In this document: in pieces, positions 1 through 13,361 of the stretch
Numbering within the stretch: the stretch's first letter is position 1
How the letters are laid out: each line of letters starts with the position of its first letter
NCBI GenBank assembly: GCA_001724995.1
Contig: MEFD01000013.1
Coordinates: 186,001-250,000 of the forward strand
Origin: Rubrivivax sp. SCN 71-131
GTDB lineage: Bacteria > Pseudomonadota > Gammaproteobacteria > Burkholderiales > Burkholderiaceae_C
Direction of reading: 5' to 3'
DNA length: 64,000 nt
The notes under the pieces: generated by a model
Told to the model about the DNA's origin: nothing
Database searches by the model: none
What the model saw: the letters and a program-made list of their open reading frames with translations, nothing else
Translations under genes and position numbers: made by a program

Positions 1-3157
<3,157 letters not shown>

Positions 3158-4414
3158 CTACCAGCTGCAGCCCCGGTCCCGCAGCGCATCGACCACCAGC
3201 GGAATCACGGCCAGCACGCCCGCGCCGCGGTAGGCCTGGCGGCAGTCGGGCCTGGCGGCCTGCTCGATGCCCTCGGCCAGCGACGGCCTGCGTGCCGGCG
3301 GCGGCGGCATGAGGTTGAGCAGGCGCGGCGCCGCGAGGTCCGGCGCCGGTGGGCGCGTCGGCGGCAATTCCAGGTTCAGGCGCGGACGCGGATCGGGCGG
3401 CGGCAGCGTCGGCGCAACGCCCTTCGCCGACCGCGCGCCCGAGGGCGCTGCCGTGTCCACGCCGGCGCCAGGCAATCCGCTCAGGACCGAACCGCCACCC
3501 AGCGACGGCGACGCTGCAGGGGCCAGCACCGCCGCGGGCAGGGTCTGCGCATCGACCGGGGCCAGCGACGGTGCCGGCGCAGGCAGAACCTGCGCGGCGC
3601 GCGCGGGCGGCTTCGCGGGCGGCACCGGCGGGGACGGGGTCAGCGGCGTCGCGCTCGGCGGCACGGCCAGCGGGCCTGGGGATACCGTCTCCGGCCGCAG
3701 CGCCGTGGTCAGCAGCGCAGACGCGGTCCCGGCCTGCGGAAGCGGCGCGGCGATGTCGGGGCTTGCCTCCTGCGGCCGCCTCAGGGCCGGCGCCTCCACC
3801 GTCGGCGTCGCCGCCAGACGCGGCGCGGTCGAAGGGGCCGCCGTCGGCGAAGCCGGCCGGGGCGGCGGCTCGGGGGCCGCCGGCAGAGGCAAGGGCTCGG
3901 GCACGGTCGACGGCACGGGCGCAGGGACCGCCACCGCGGCGGGCGCCGCCAGCGTCGGCGGCCTGGCCGCCGTGCTGCGGGTCTCGGGCATGGCACGTGC
4001 CGGCGGCGGCGCGAGCGGCGTGGGCTCGGGCGTCGGGCGCGGCAGACGCTCCCCGATCTCCGCCGCGCCCGGTTCGGGCGCCGGCCGCGGTCGCGCCTGC
4101 GGCGCCGCCCCGCCGTAGCGGGCCTCGGGCGCCCGCCCGGGCACAACGAGGGCCGGCGGCGGGCGCTCGGCCCAACCGCTTTCGCCGGGACCGCTGCTGC
4201 CGCCGAGCCGGATGCGAATCGCCCCCCAGGAAGGCTCGCCGATCTGCAGCCCGAGCCCCGGCGCCGTGCCCACCAGCGCCACGAGCAGCGCGTGCAGCAG
4301 GCCGGCCAGCAGCAGGCATTGCAGCAGCGACGGCCGCGGCTGCGCCGCGTCCCGTTCCCGGGGCGGCCAGACGATATCGCTCGGCAGGGCCGTGGCTGCA
4401 GGCATGGCGATCAT
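3158..4414 (-). CDS. Proline-rich, membrane-anchored TonB-like protein
   Basis: Protein of 418 residues with one predicted transmembrane helix (about 30-50) carrying a central histidine (H41). A long proline/alanine-rich region (about 60-370) and a short C-terminal segment with two cysteines (C391, C416; PDCRQAYRGAG) follow. An N-terminal helix with an internal His plus a Pro-rich periplasmic spacer is the plan of TonB. However, I cannot recognise the usual TonB C-terminal fold, so the name is provisional. It is convergent with the TonB receptor/HHE pair. It could alternatively be an unrelated proline-rich envelope protein. Confidence 0.55.
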   Translation of the reverse strand: MIAMPAATALPSDIVWPPRERDAAQPRPSLLQCLLLAGLLHALLVALVGTAPGLGLQIGEPSWGAIRIRLGGSSGPGESGWAERPPPALVVPGRAPEARYGGAAPQARPRPAPEPGAAEIGERLPRPTPEPTPLAPPPARAMPETRSTAARPPTLAAPAAVAVPAPVPSTVPEPLPLPAAPEPPPRPASPTAAPSTAPRLAATPTVEAPALRRPQEASPDIAAPLPQAGTASALLTTALRPETVSPGPLAVPPSATPLTPSPPVPPAKPPARAAQVLPAPAPSLAPVDAQTLPAAVLAPAASPSLGGGSVLSGLPGAGVDTAAPSGARSAKGVAPTLPPPDPRPRLNLELPPTRPPAPDLAAPRLLNLMPPPPARRPSLAEGIEQAARPDCRQAYRGAGVLAVIPLVVDALRDRGCSW

Positions 4415-4478
4415 TCTGACCTGAGCCTCGCAGCGGCAGCGGGCCCGTCACCGCCGCGCCCGGGGCGGCGCGCCGCCC

Positions 4479-5471
4479 TCAGGCGTCCAGCGTGACGCCC
4501 GCCAGCCGCGCGACCTGCGTCACGAAGTCCTGCTCGCCGTAGGGCTTGCCCATCAGCAAAGTGACGCCAACGTCCCGCGCCGTGGCGACGAGCCGATCGT
4601 CGGCGGAGGTGATCATGATGACCGGCAACTCGGCCGTTCGCGGATCGGCGCGCAGCCTGCGCGTCAGCTCCAGGCCGTCGAGCTGCGGCATTTCGACGTC
4701 GGTGACGAGCACCTGCGGCCGCTCCTGCCCGATCATTGCCAGCGCCTGCGCGCCATCCTCCGCCAGCGCGACGCGAAAGCCATGCGCGGCCAGCAGCCGG
4801 CTCGTCTTCACCCGCACCACCTTGGAGTCGTCGGCCACCATCACCAGCCGCGGCGACCCTTGCACGGCAGCGGGCGCCTGCGCCACGCCTGCGTCGCGAA
4901 CCGCTGCGGCCCTTTTCGCCGCCGCCTCGGCCTCGGCCGCAGCCGCGGCCTCACGCTGCGCGCGCGCAGCGCGTTCCTCGACCAATCGCGCCGATTCGCG
5001 CCGCAGCGCCTCGGTGCGCGCCGCCTCGGCCTGCCGTTCCGCCGCACGTTGACGGGCCTGCGCCGCCACGCGCTGCGCCTCGGCGCGCGCTGCGGCCTCG
5101 GCGGCGCGACGCTCGGCCTGGGCCCGCGCGGCGGCCGTGCGCTCGGCGGCGGCGCGCGCCACGGCCTCGCGTTCGGCCGCCTGCCGCTCGGCCAGCACGC
5201 GCCGCGCGCTCTGCTGGGCCTCCTGCAGCGCGGCCTCGGCCGCCGCCGCCGCGGCCCTTTCAACATCTGCGTCGGCCGGTACCTGCACGATTGCCGGGGC
5301 CGACTCCGGTGCCCTCGCCTGACCGTCCCCGCGCTCTTGGTGCGGGCCCGTCCCGCGCCGCGGCGGCGACGTCGGACGCCCCCGTGCGCGCCGCGGCCAA
5401 CCGGGGCGGCCGGCCAGCCACCACAGCACGACCGCCACCCCGGGCAACCACCACCACCAAGTCTCGAACAT
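4479..5471 (-). CDS. Membrane-anchored coiled-coil response-regulator receiver protein
   Basis: Protein of 330 residues in three parts. There is an N-terminal hydrophobic anchor (about 5-20, beginning with four tryptophans), a highly charged Ala/Arg/Glu helix (about 68-195) that should form a coiled coil, and a C-terminal CheY-like receiver (about 207-330). Receiver residues are intact: acidic pair D214/D215, phospho-acceptor D258 in VTDVEMP, T288/S289 and K309 in GKP. There is no DNA-binding or enzymatic output domain. An upstream extension of the frame is rejected because the tryptophan-rich anchor begins at this ATG. No histidine kinase is adjacent, so the partner is unknown. Confidence 0.75.
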   Translation of the reverse strand: MFETWWWWLPGVAVVLWWLAGRPGWPRRARGRPTSPPRRGTGPHQERGDGQARAPESAPAIVQVPADADVERAAAAAAEAALQEAQQSARRVLAERQAAEREAVARAAAERTAAARAQAERRAAEAAARAEAQRVAAQARQRAAERQAEAARTEALRRESARLVEERAARAQREAAAAAEAEAAAKRAAAVRDAGVAQAPAAVQGSPRLVMVADDSKVVRVKTSRLLAAHGFRVALAEDGAQALAMIGQERPQVLVTDVEMPQLDGLELTRRLRADPRTAELPVIMITSADDRLVATARDVGVTLLMGKPYGEQDFVTQVARLAGVTLDA

Positions 5472-5675
5472 CGTCTGCCGCCGCCTTCGGGCCGCAGCAT
5501 AGCCGTGCCGCCAGCGACCGTGGCACCCGGGGTCGTCGGCCGCACGGCCCCCACGCGGGGGCGTGATGCCCGACACGCCTGGGCCTGGCCCGTTCGTGGC
5601 GGGCCGCCGACAGCGCCCGCCCGCACCCCGGCGCGCTGCGCGCCCACGATGCAGCGCCGGCCGCACAATCCGCGC

Positions 5676-6341
<666 letters not shown>

Positions 6342-6360
6342 GCCGCAGGAAGGCATCGGC

Positions 6361-7491
6361 ATGTTGCTCAGTGACGACCACCGCGCGGTGCAGGACGCCG
6401 TGCGCACCTTCGTGCAGGCCGAGATCGCGCCGCACGCCGCGGCGTGGGACAAGAGCCGTCACTTCCCGAAGGCGCAGTTGCGCGGTCTGGCCGACCTCGG
6501 CTGCTACGGCGTCGCGGTGCCCGAGCGCTGGGGCGGCGCCGGCCTGGACACCCTGGCGCTGTCGCTGATCCTCGAGGAGATCGCCGCCGGCGACGGCGCG
6601 ACGAGCACCGTGGTGAGCGTCAACAACTGCCCCGTCTGCTCCATCCTGACGGCGTTCGCCAGCGACGCGCAGAAGGCACGCTGGCTCGTGCCGCTGGCGC
6701 GCGGCGACATGCTCGGCGCCTTCTGCCTCACCGAGCCGCACGTCGGCTCCGAGGCCGGCGGCCTGAAGACCTCCGCGCGCCGCGACGGCGACGGCTACGT
6801 CATCGACGGCGTGAAGCAGTTCATCACCAGCGGCAAGAACGGCGACGTGGCGATCGTCATGGCGGTGACCGACAAGGCCGCGGGCAAGAAGGGCATCAGC
6901 GCCTTTCTCGTGCCGACGCAGAACCCGGGCTACAGCGTCGCGCGGCTGGAGGACAAGATGGGGCAGCACGCCAGCGATACCGCGCAGATCGTGTTCGAGA
7001 ACTGCCGCGTGCCCGAGGCCAACCGCCTCGGCGAAGAAGGAGAAGGCCTGAAAATCGCGCTCTCGGGCCTCGAGGGCGGGCGCATCGGCATCGCCAGCCA
7101 GAGCGTGGGCATGGCGCGTGCAGCCTTCGAGGCGGCGCTGGCCTACGCCAAGGAACGCCGCGCCTTCGGCCAGCCGATCTTCGAGCACCAGGCGCTGCAG
7201 TTCAAGCTCGCCGAGATGGCCACGAAGATCGAGGCCGCGCGCCAGCTCACCCGGCACGCCGCGGCGCTGAAGGATGCCGGCCGCCCCTGCCTGAAAGAGG
7301 CGGCGATGGCCAAGCTGTTTGCCAGCGAGATGGCCGAGGCCGTGTGCTCGGCGGCAATCCAGGTCTTCGGCGGCTACGGCTACGTCAGCGACTTCCCCGT
7401 CGAGCGCATCTACCGCGACGTGCGCGTGACGCAGATCTACGAAGGCACCTCCGAGGTGCAGAAGATCCTCATCGGCCGCGCGCTGGCCTGA
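6361..7491 (+). CDS. Acyl-CoA dehydrogenase
   Basis: FAD flavoenzyme of 376 residues that oxidises acyl-CoA to trans-2-enoyl-CoA and passes electrons to ETF. The standard acyl-CoA dehydrogenase N-terminal, middle (FCLTEPHVGSEAGG) and C-terminal domains are visible. The catalytic glutamate is E361 in QIYEGTSEVQ, and the flavin/ETF signature VFGGYGY precedes it. It is similar to short/branched-chain and butyryl-CoA types. An AGGAAGG ribosome site precedes the ATG. Confidence 0.92.
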   Translation: MLLSDDHRAVQDAVRTFVQAEIAPHAAAWDKSRHFPKAQLRGLADLGCYGVAVPERWGGAGLDTLALSLILEEIAAGDGATSTVVSVNNCPVCSILTAFASDAQKARWLVPLARGDMLGAFCLTEPHVGSEAGGLKTSARRDGDGYVIDGVKQFITSGKNGDVAIVMAVTDKAAGKKGISAFLVPTQNPGYSVARLEDKMGQHASDTAQIVFENCRVPEANRLGEEGEGLKIALSGLEGGRIGIASQSVGMARAAFEAALAYAKERRAFGQPIFEHQALQFKLAEMATKIEAARQLTRHAAALKDAGRPCLKEAAMAKLFASEMAEAVCSAAIQVFGGYGYVSDFPVERIYRDVRVTQIYEGTSEVQKILIGRALA

Positions 7492-7513
7492 GCGCAGCCG
7501 CGAAAGCCCGCCG

Positions 7514-8950
7514 ATGAACGCCCCCGCGACGATCGCCTTCGACGAAAACAGCGCGCGCCAGGTGCTGCTGCTGCGCGCCTACGAGACGGCCGACCCGCCC
7601 GACCCCGCCTGGGGCACCGAGGACCGCGACTGGGCCACGCGCGTGGCGCGCGCGAGCCTGCCCGACGATGCAGCGCCGGCGCGCTTCATCGCCGAGCGCG
7701 CGCGCCACGCGATGCAGCGCCTGGCGCCGCGCGAGACCGGCGTGCGCGCCGCCCTCGCCGCGCGCTTCGCCGGCCGCGCCTGGGTGCTGGTGGCCATGCT
7801 CTGCGGCTTCGCCGTCGGCCTGGCCGTCGACCACATCGGCGCCGCCCAGCGCATCAACCTGCTGGCGCCGCCCATCTGGGCCCTGGTCGCGTGGAACCTG
7901 CTGGTCTACCTGGCGCTGCTGGTGGCGCCGCTGCGCGGCACCGGTCCGGGTCGCTTTCGCCGCTGGCTGCGCGCGAGCTGGCAGCCCAAGGGCGGGCGCT
8001 GGGGCCGGCACGCGACGCTGGCGCGTTTCGCACTCGACTGGGCCAAGGTCGCCGCGCCGCTGGACGGGGCGCGCGCTGCGCTCGTGCTGCACCTGGGCTC
8101 CGCGGCGCTGGCGCTGGGCGTCGTCTGCAGCCTCTACGTGCGCGGCCTGGTGCTCGACTACCTGGCCGGCTGGGAGAGCACCTTCCTCGGCGCCGAGGCG
8201 GTGCACATGCTGCTCTCCGCCCTGCTGGCCCCGGCCAGCGCACTCACCGCCATCCCGGTGCCGGATGCCGCCGCGCTGGCGCAGATGCAGATCGGCCCGG
8301 CGCACCCGGCGCAGGCCAGCGCCGGGCCCTGGATCCACCTCTACGCCGCCACCCTCGGCCTCTTCGTCATCGGTCCACGGCTGCTGCTGGCGGGCCTGGC
8401 GCGGCTGCAGGCCTGGCGCTTGCAGCGACGACTGCCGGTCATGACCGGCGATACCTGGTTCGGCCTGTGGCTGCAGGCACGCAAGACCCTGACGGGCACC
8501 CTCTGGCTGCTGCCGCACGCGGCGCCCGCGTCGGCGACGGCAGCCCTGGCGCTGCAGGCCGCGCTCGATGCACTCAGCCAGGGCCGCGCCCGGCTGCAGG
8601 CCGCGCCGCCCGTGCCCTACGGCGAGGAAGCCGATCCGGCCCACACCACGCCGCCGCCGCAGACGGCCGCCGTGCTGGTGCTGGTCGACCTCGCCAGCAC
8701 GCCCGAGGAGGAGGTGCATGGTCGATTGCTGCAACGCCTGTCGGTCAGCGCGCACTCTGCTCGACGCATCCTGCTTGTCGACGAGGCCGGCTATCGGCAG
8801 CGCCTGGGCGACGCGGCGACGGCGCTGGAGGCGCGCCGGCAGGCGTGGCAGGGGCTCGCCTTGGCCCACGGCGCCACCCTGCTGGCCGTCGACCTGGGCG
8901 CGGACGCCACCGCGCTGCGCGTGGCCCTGCAGGAGGCGCTCGACGCGTGA
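7514..8950 (+). CDS. DUF2868 multi-pass membrane protein
   Basis: Inner-membrane protein of 478 residues that I assign to the DUF2868 family. About four to five transmembrane helices are visible (roughly 89-107, 119-140, 190-211, 228-246, 273-297), and the C-terminal third (about 380-478) is soluble. No function is established for the family, which commonly pairs with DUF3482 GTPases, as here (19-base gap to the next gene). The pair probably acts together at the membrane. The acyl-CoA dehydrogenase ends 22 bases upstream, so the operon could begin earlier. Confidence 0.8.
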   Translation: MNAPATIAFDENSARQVLLLRAYETADPPDPAWGTEDRDWATRVARASLPDDAAPARFIAERARHAMQRLAPRETGVRAALAARFAGRAWVLVAMLCGFAVGLAVDHIGAAQRINLLAPPIWALVAWNLLVYLALLVAPLRGTGPGRFRRWLRASWQPKGGRWGRHATLARFALDWAKVAAPLDGARAALVLHLGSAALALGVVCSLYVRGLVLDYLAGWESTFLGAEAVHMLLSALLAPASALTAIPVPDAAALAQMQIGPAHPAQASAGPWIHLYAATLGLFVIGPRLLLAGLARLQAWRLQRRLPVMTGDTWFGLWLQARKTLTGTLWLLPHAAPASATAALALQAALDALSQGRARLQAAPPVPYGEEADPAHTTPPPQTAAVLVLVDLASTPEEEVHGRLLQRLSVSAHSARRILLVDEAGYRQRLGDAATALEARRQAWQGLALAHGATLLAVDLGADATALRVALQEALDA

Positions 8951-8969
8951 TCGTCGGGGCCGCTTCCTC

Positions 8970-10466
8970 ATGGCAGACACGATCACCATCACGCTGAGCC
9001 TGGTCTCGCACACCAACGTCGGCAAGACGACGCTGGCGCGCACGCTGCTTTCGCGCGACATCGGCGAGGTGCGCGATGCCGCGCACGTGACGGAGTTCGC
9101 CGATGCGCACGAGTTGCTGCGCGACGGGCACGGCCACGCGCTCACGCTGTGGGACACGCCGGGCTTCGGCGACAGCGTGCGCCTGGTGCAGCGGCTGCGC
9201 CGCGAAGGCAGCCCGATCGGCTGGTTCCTGAGCGAGGTCTGGGACCGCTGGCGCGACCGCCCCTTCTGGGGCAGCCAGCAGGTGGTGCGCCACGTGCGCG
9301 AGACGAGCGACGTCGTGCTCTACCTCGTCAACGCCGCCGAGCCGCCCGAGGCCGCCGGCTACGTCGCCCCGGAGATGGAGCTGCTGGCCTGGATCGGCAA
9401 GCCGGTGCTGGTGCTGCTCAACCAGCTCGGCCCGCCGCGAGGCAGCCGCGCCGACGACGACGACCTGCGCCGCTGGCGTGCGCAGCTGCAGCGCTGGACG
9501 CTGGTGCGCGACGTGCTGCCGCTGGACGCCTTCGCGCGCTGCTGGGTGCAGGAAGGCGCGCTGTGGCGCGCGGTGCAGGCGGCGCTTCCGCCCCCGCGGC
9601 AGCCCGCGATGAGCGCGCTGCGCCGTGCCTGGGCGCAGCAGCGACGGCAGCAGTTCGACGCGGCGATGAGCGCCCTGGCGGCGAGCCTGGCGCAGCTCGC
9701 CGCCACGCGCGTGCCCCTGGCCGACCGGGCGGGGATGCGCGACACGCTGCGCCAGCTCGGCTCGACCCTCGGTCTGTCGGAGAGGCGGCCGGCCGCGCTG
9801 GAGGCCGCAGAGCGCGAGCTCGCCGCACGCGTGGACGCGCAGACGCGCCACAGCACCGAAGCGCTGATCCGGCTGCACGGACTCGACGGCCAGGCCGGCG
9901 GCCTCGTGCTCGAGCGACTGGCCGAGCAGCTGCAGTGGCGGCGGCGCGTCGGCGAGGCTTCGGCCGCCGTGCTCGGCGGGCTGGTGAGCGGTGCCGCCAC
10001 GGGGCTGGCGGCCGACGTCGCCAGCGGCGGGCTCACGCTGGGCGGCGGCATGATTGCCGGCGGCGTGCTCGGCGCACTCGGCGCCGCCTCGCTGGCGCGC
10101 GGGCTCAACGTGGTGCGCGGCACCGACCGCGGTTTCGTCGCCCTGGCACCCGCGGCGATGCAGGAACTGCTGCGCGCGGCGCTGCTGCGCTACCTGGCGG
10201 TGGCGCATTTCGGCCGCGGCCGCGGCCATTGGCGCGACGGCGAAGCGCCGCCGCACTGGGTGGCGGCAGCGGAGCAGGCGCTGGCGGCGCAGGCTGCCGA
10301 GCTCGGCAGCCTGTGGGACGGGCGCTCGCCGGCCTTCGACAACGCCGGCGAGGCCGAGCGGCTGCAGGCCGGGCTGCAGCCGCGGCTGGCGCGCGCCGCC
10401 GAGGACGCGCTGACCCTGCTGTACCCTGATGCCTGGGGCGAGGACGCCCGTCAGGCGAGCACATGA
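8970..10466 (+). CDS. GTPase with C-terminal DUF3482 domain
   Basis: Predicted GTP-binding protein of 498 residues. The P-loop is SHTNVGKT (13-20, Ser replacing the usual first Gly) and G3 is DTPGF (from D62). The G4 position is NQLG (151-154) rather than NKxD, which is characteristic of this family as I remember it. A glycine/alanine-rich hydrophobic stretch (about 330-380) suggests membrane association. The partner is the DUF2868 protein just upstream. Its stop overlaps the trkA start (ATGA), implying translational coupling to the potassium system. The cellular role is unknown. Confidence 0.85.
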   Translation: MADTITITLSLVSHTNVGKTTLARTLLSRDIGEVRDAAHVTEFADAHELLRDGHGHALTLWDTPGFGDSVRLVQRLRREGSPIGWFLSEVWDRWRDRPFWGSQQVVRHVRETSDVVLYLVNAAEPPEAAGYVAPEMELLAWIGKPVLVLLNQLGPPRGSRADDDDLRRWRAQLQRWTLVRDVLPLDAFARCWVQEGALWRAVQAALPPPRQPAMSALRRAWAQQRRQQFDAAMSALAASLAQLAATRVPLADRAGMRDTLRQLGSTLGLSERRPAALEAAERELAARVDAQTRHSTEALIRLHGLDGQAGGLVLERLAEQLQWRRRVGEASAAVLGGLVSGAATGLAADVASGGLTLGGGMIAGGVLGALGAASLARGLNVVRGTDRGFVALAPAAMQELLRAALLRYLAVAHFGRGRGHWRDGEAPPHWVAAAEQALAAQAAELGSLWDGRSPAFDNAGEAERLQAGLQPRLARAAEDALTLLYPDAWGEDARQAST

Positions 10467-11890
10467 AGATCCTCATCCTGGGCGCGGGCCGCATCGGCGA
10501 GAGCGTGGCCGAGAGCCTCGTCTCCGAGCGCAACGACATCACCGTCGTCGACACCGACCCGGCGCGCCTGCGCGAGCTGCAGGACCGGCTCGACCTGCGC
10601 GGCGTGGTCGGCAACGGCATCCAGCCGAGCGTGCTGCGCGAGGCCGGCGCGCAGGACAGCGACATGCTCATCGCCTGCGCGCCGCTGGACGAGACCAACC
10701 TCGTCGTCTGCAAGATCGCGCACGAGGTCTTCGGCGTGCCGACGACGATCGCGCGCCTGCGCAGCCCCGAGTTCGACGAGGGCGCCGAGCTGCTGGGCAA
10801 GTCGGGCTTCGCGGTCGATCACGTCATCCATCCCGAACAGAGCGTCACCACCTACGTGCGCAAGCTCATCGAGTACCCCGAGGCGCTGCAGGTGCTGGAG
10901 TTCGCGGGCGGCTTGGTGAGCCTGATCGCCGTGCGCGCGGTGGCCGGCGGGCCGCTCGTCGGGCACACGCTGTCCGAGGTGCCGACGCTGGCCCCCGGGA
11001 TCGAGATGCGCATCGTCGCCATCTACCGCCAGGACCGGCCGCTGCCGCGGATCGGCGGGCGCACAAGGGTGGAGGCCGGCGACGAACTCTTCGTGCTCGC
11101 CGACACCGAGCACATCCGCACCGTCCTCGGCGCACTGCGCAAGATGGACCGCCCGGTCAAGCGCGTCATGATCGCCGGCGGCGGGCGCATCGGGCTGCGC
11201 CTGGCGCGCGAGCTGCAGGGGCGCTACCAGGTGAAGGTGATCGAGGAACGGCGCGAGCGCTGCGACTACCTCGCGGCCCAGCTGCCGGCGGACGTGCTCG
11301 TGCTGCACGGCGACAGCACCGACGAGGACCTGCTCACCGCCGAGAACGCGCAGGACAAGGACTTCTTCGTCGCCATGACCAGCGACGACGAGGACAACAT
11401 CATGGCCTGTCTGCTGGCCAAGCGCCTGGGCGTGCGGCGCGTGCTGGCGCTCATCAACCGCCGCGCCTACGCCGACCTGGTGCAGGGCACGCAGATCGAC
11501 ATCGCGCTGGCGCCCGCCCACGCGGTGATCGGCGAGCTGCTAGCCTTCGTGCGCCGCGGCGACGTCGAGTCCGTGCACAGCCTGCGCCGCGGCGCCGCCG
11601 AGGCGCTGGAGGGCATCGTGCGCGGCGACGCCAAGACCAGCCGCATGGCCGGCCGGCGCATCGACGAGATCGCGCTGCCCGAAGGCGCGCACATCGGCGC
11701 CCTCGTGCGCGGTCTGCACCTGCAGGACGGCAGCGCCGTCGAGCCCGAGTTCGCCCGGCCGCGCGTCATCATCACCCACCACGACACGGTGGTGCAGCCC
11801 AACGACCACGTGATCGTCTTCGTGCCGCGCAAGCGCATGATCCGCCAGGTCGAGCGGCTGTTCCAGGTCGGCGCCACCTTCCTCTTCTGA
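10463..11890 (+). CDS. trkA: Trk potassium uptake regulatory subunit TrkA
   Basis: Peripheral cytoplasmic NAD(H)-binding regulator of the Trk/Ktr K+ transporter, 475 residues. It contains two tandem RCK units, each a Rossmann domain (GAGRIGE at 7-13; GGGRIGL near 236) followed by a TrkA_C domain. That is the full-length duplicated form usual in Proteobacteria. It overlaps the upstream GTPase gene by four bases, and trkH begins 2 bases after its stop. Confidence 0.95.
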   Translation: MKILILGAGRIGESVAESLVSERNDITVVDTDPARLRELQDRLDLRGVVGNGIQPSVLREAGAQDSDMLIACAPLDETNLVVCKIAHEVFGVPTTIARLRSPEFDEGAELLGKSGFAVDHVIHPEQSVTTYVRKLIEYPEALQVLEFAGGLVSLIAVRAVAGGPLVGHTLSEVPTLAPGIEMRIVAIYRQDRPLPRIGGRTRVEAGDELFVLADTEHIRTVLGALRKMDRPVKRVMIAGGGRIGLRLARELQGRYQVKVIEERRERCDYLAAQLPADVLVLHGDSTDEDLLTAENAQDKDFFVAMTSDDEDNIMACLLAKRLGVRRVLALINRRAYADLVQGTQIDIALAPAHAVIGELLAFVRRGDVESVHSLRRGAAEALEGIVRGDAKTSRMAGRRIDEIALPEGAHIGALVRGLHLQDGSAVEPEFARPRVIITHHDTVVQPNDHVIVFVPRKRMIRQVERLFQVGATFLF

Positions 11891-11892
11891 GC

Positions 11893-13347
11893 ATGGGCGC
11901 GCTTGCCGTCGTCGCCATGGTCGGGCGCCTGGTGGTGCTGTTCGCGCTGTTCATGGGCGTGCCCCTGGCCTTTGCCGCGGCCGCCGACGACGCCGCGCGC
12001 GATCCCTTCCTCGCTGCGGCGGCCATCACGCTGACCAGCGGCCTGGCGATGAGCCTGGCGACGCGGCGCTTTCGCCGCGAGCTGCAGCCGCGCGACGGCT
12101 TCCTGCTCGTCGGTCTGACCTGGGCGCTGCTGCCGCTCTTCGGCGCGCTGCCGCTGCTGCTGGCGATCCCGGGCCTGGGCTTCACCGACGCCTACTTCGA
12201 GGCCATGTCGGGCTTCACCACCACCGGGGCCACGGTGCTCTCCGGGCTGGACGCGCTGCCGACCTCGGTCAACGTCTGGCGCTGCCTGCTTTCGCTGATC
12301 GGAGGCATGGGCATCATCATCCTGGCAGTGGCCATCCTGCCGCTGCTGGGCGTGGGCGGCAATCAGCTCGTGAAGACCGAGATGACCGGCCCGATGAAGG
12401 ACCAGAAGCTGACGCCGCGCATCGCCGACACGGCGCGCGCGGTCTGGGTCATCTACGCGGTCATCGCGCTGGTCTGCACGCTCGCCTACCAGATGGCCGG
12501 CATGAGCTGGAGCGACGCCTTCATGCACATGTGCACGACGGTGAGCCTGGGCGGGTTCTCCAGCCACGACGCCAGCTTCGGCTACTGGGACTCGCCGGCC
12601 ATCGAGGCGGTGGCGATCGCCTTCATGATGCTTTCCGGCATCAACCTGGTGCTCTACTTCGCCGCCTGGCGGGCGCGCTCCCCGGCACCGGTCTGGCGCA
12701 ACACCGAGGCGCGCGCCTACCTCGGCGTGCTGGTCGCCACCGTGGCGCTGCTCACCGCCTTCCTCTGGCTGCAGGGCAGCGCGCCCTCAGCGGCCGCAGC
12801 GCTGCGGCTGGCCGCCTTTCACGTCGTCTCGGTGGCCACGACCACCGGCTACGCGACCTACGACTACGCGCAATGGCCCCACTTCGCGTCGATGCTGATG
12901 ATCCTGCTGGGCTGCTTCGCCACCTGCGCCGGCAGCACCGGCGGCGGCATGAAGATGGTGCGCGTGCTGCTGCTGCTCAAGCTCTCGCGGCGCGAGATGC
13001 TGCGCATCCTGCACCCGAGCGCGGTGACGCCGGTGGTGCTGGGCGGCACGGTGGTGAGCGAACGCGTGATGCACAGCGTCGTCGCCTACATGATGATGTA
13101 CGGCGCCAGCCTCGTCGCGCTCACGCTGGCCATGCTCTTCAGCGGGCTGGAGCCGGTGACTGCCTTCACCGCCGTGCTCGCCTGCCTGAACAACATCGGC
13201 CCGGGCCTGGGCGAAGTCGGCCCCGCGCTCAACTACGGCGGCCTGAGCGGCGTGCAGCTCTGGATCTGCACGCTGGCCATGATGCTCGGCCGCCTCGAGC
13301 TGCTGGCGGTGCTGGTGCTGCTGACGCCCCAGTTCTGGCGCAAGTAG
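11893..13347 (+). CDS. trkH: Trk potassium uptake membrane subunit TrkH
   Basis: Polytopic inner-membrane K+ channel/transporter subunit of 484 residues. The repeated selectivity-filter half-sites are visible: SGFTTTGAT, TVSLGGFSS, SVATTTGYAT and ACLNNIGPG. GGMGIIILAVAILPLLGVGG matches the TrkH/KtrB core. It follows trkA with almost no gap, so the two are translationally linked. The start ATG is the first after the trkA stop. Confidence 0.95.
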   Translation: MGALAVVAMVGRLVVLFALFMGVPLAFAAAADDAARDPFLAAAAITLTSGLAMSLATRRFRRELQPRDGFLLVGLTWALLPLFGALPLLLAIPGLGFTDAYFEAMSGFTTTGATVLSGLDALPTSVNVWRCLLSLIGGMGIIILAVAILPLLGVGGNQLVKTEMTGPMKDQKLTPRIADTARAVWVIYAVIALVCTLAYQMAGMSWSDAFMHMCTTVSLGGFSSHDASFGYWDSPAIEAVAIAFMMLSGINLVLYFAAWRARSPAPVWRNTEARAYLGVLVATVALLTAFLWLQGSAPSAAAALRLAAFHVVSVATTTGYATYDYAQWPHFASMLMILLGCFATCAGSTGGGMKMVRVLLLLKLSRREMLRILHPSAVTPVVLGGTVVSERVMHSVVAYMMMYGASLVALTLAMLFSGLEPVTAFTAVLACLNNIGPGLGEVGPALNYGGLSGVQLWICTLAMMLGRLELLAVLVLLTPQFWRK

Positions 13348-13361
13348 CGCCGCGGCGCGCG

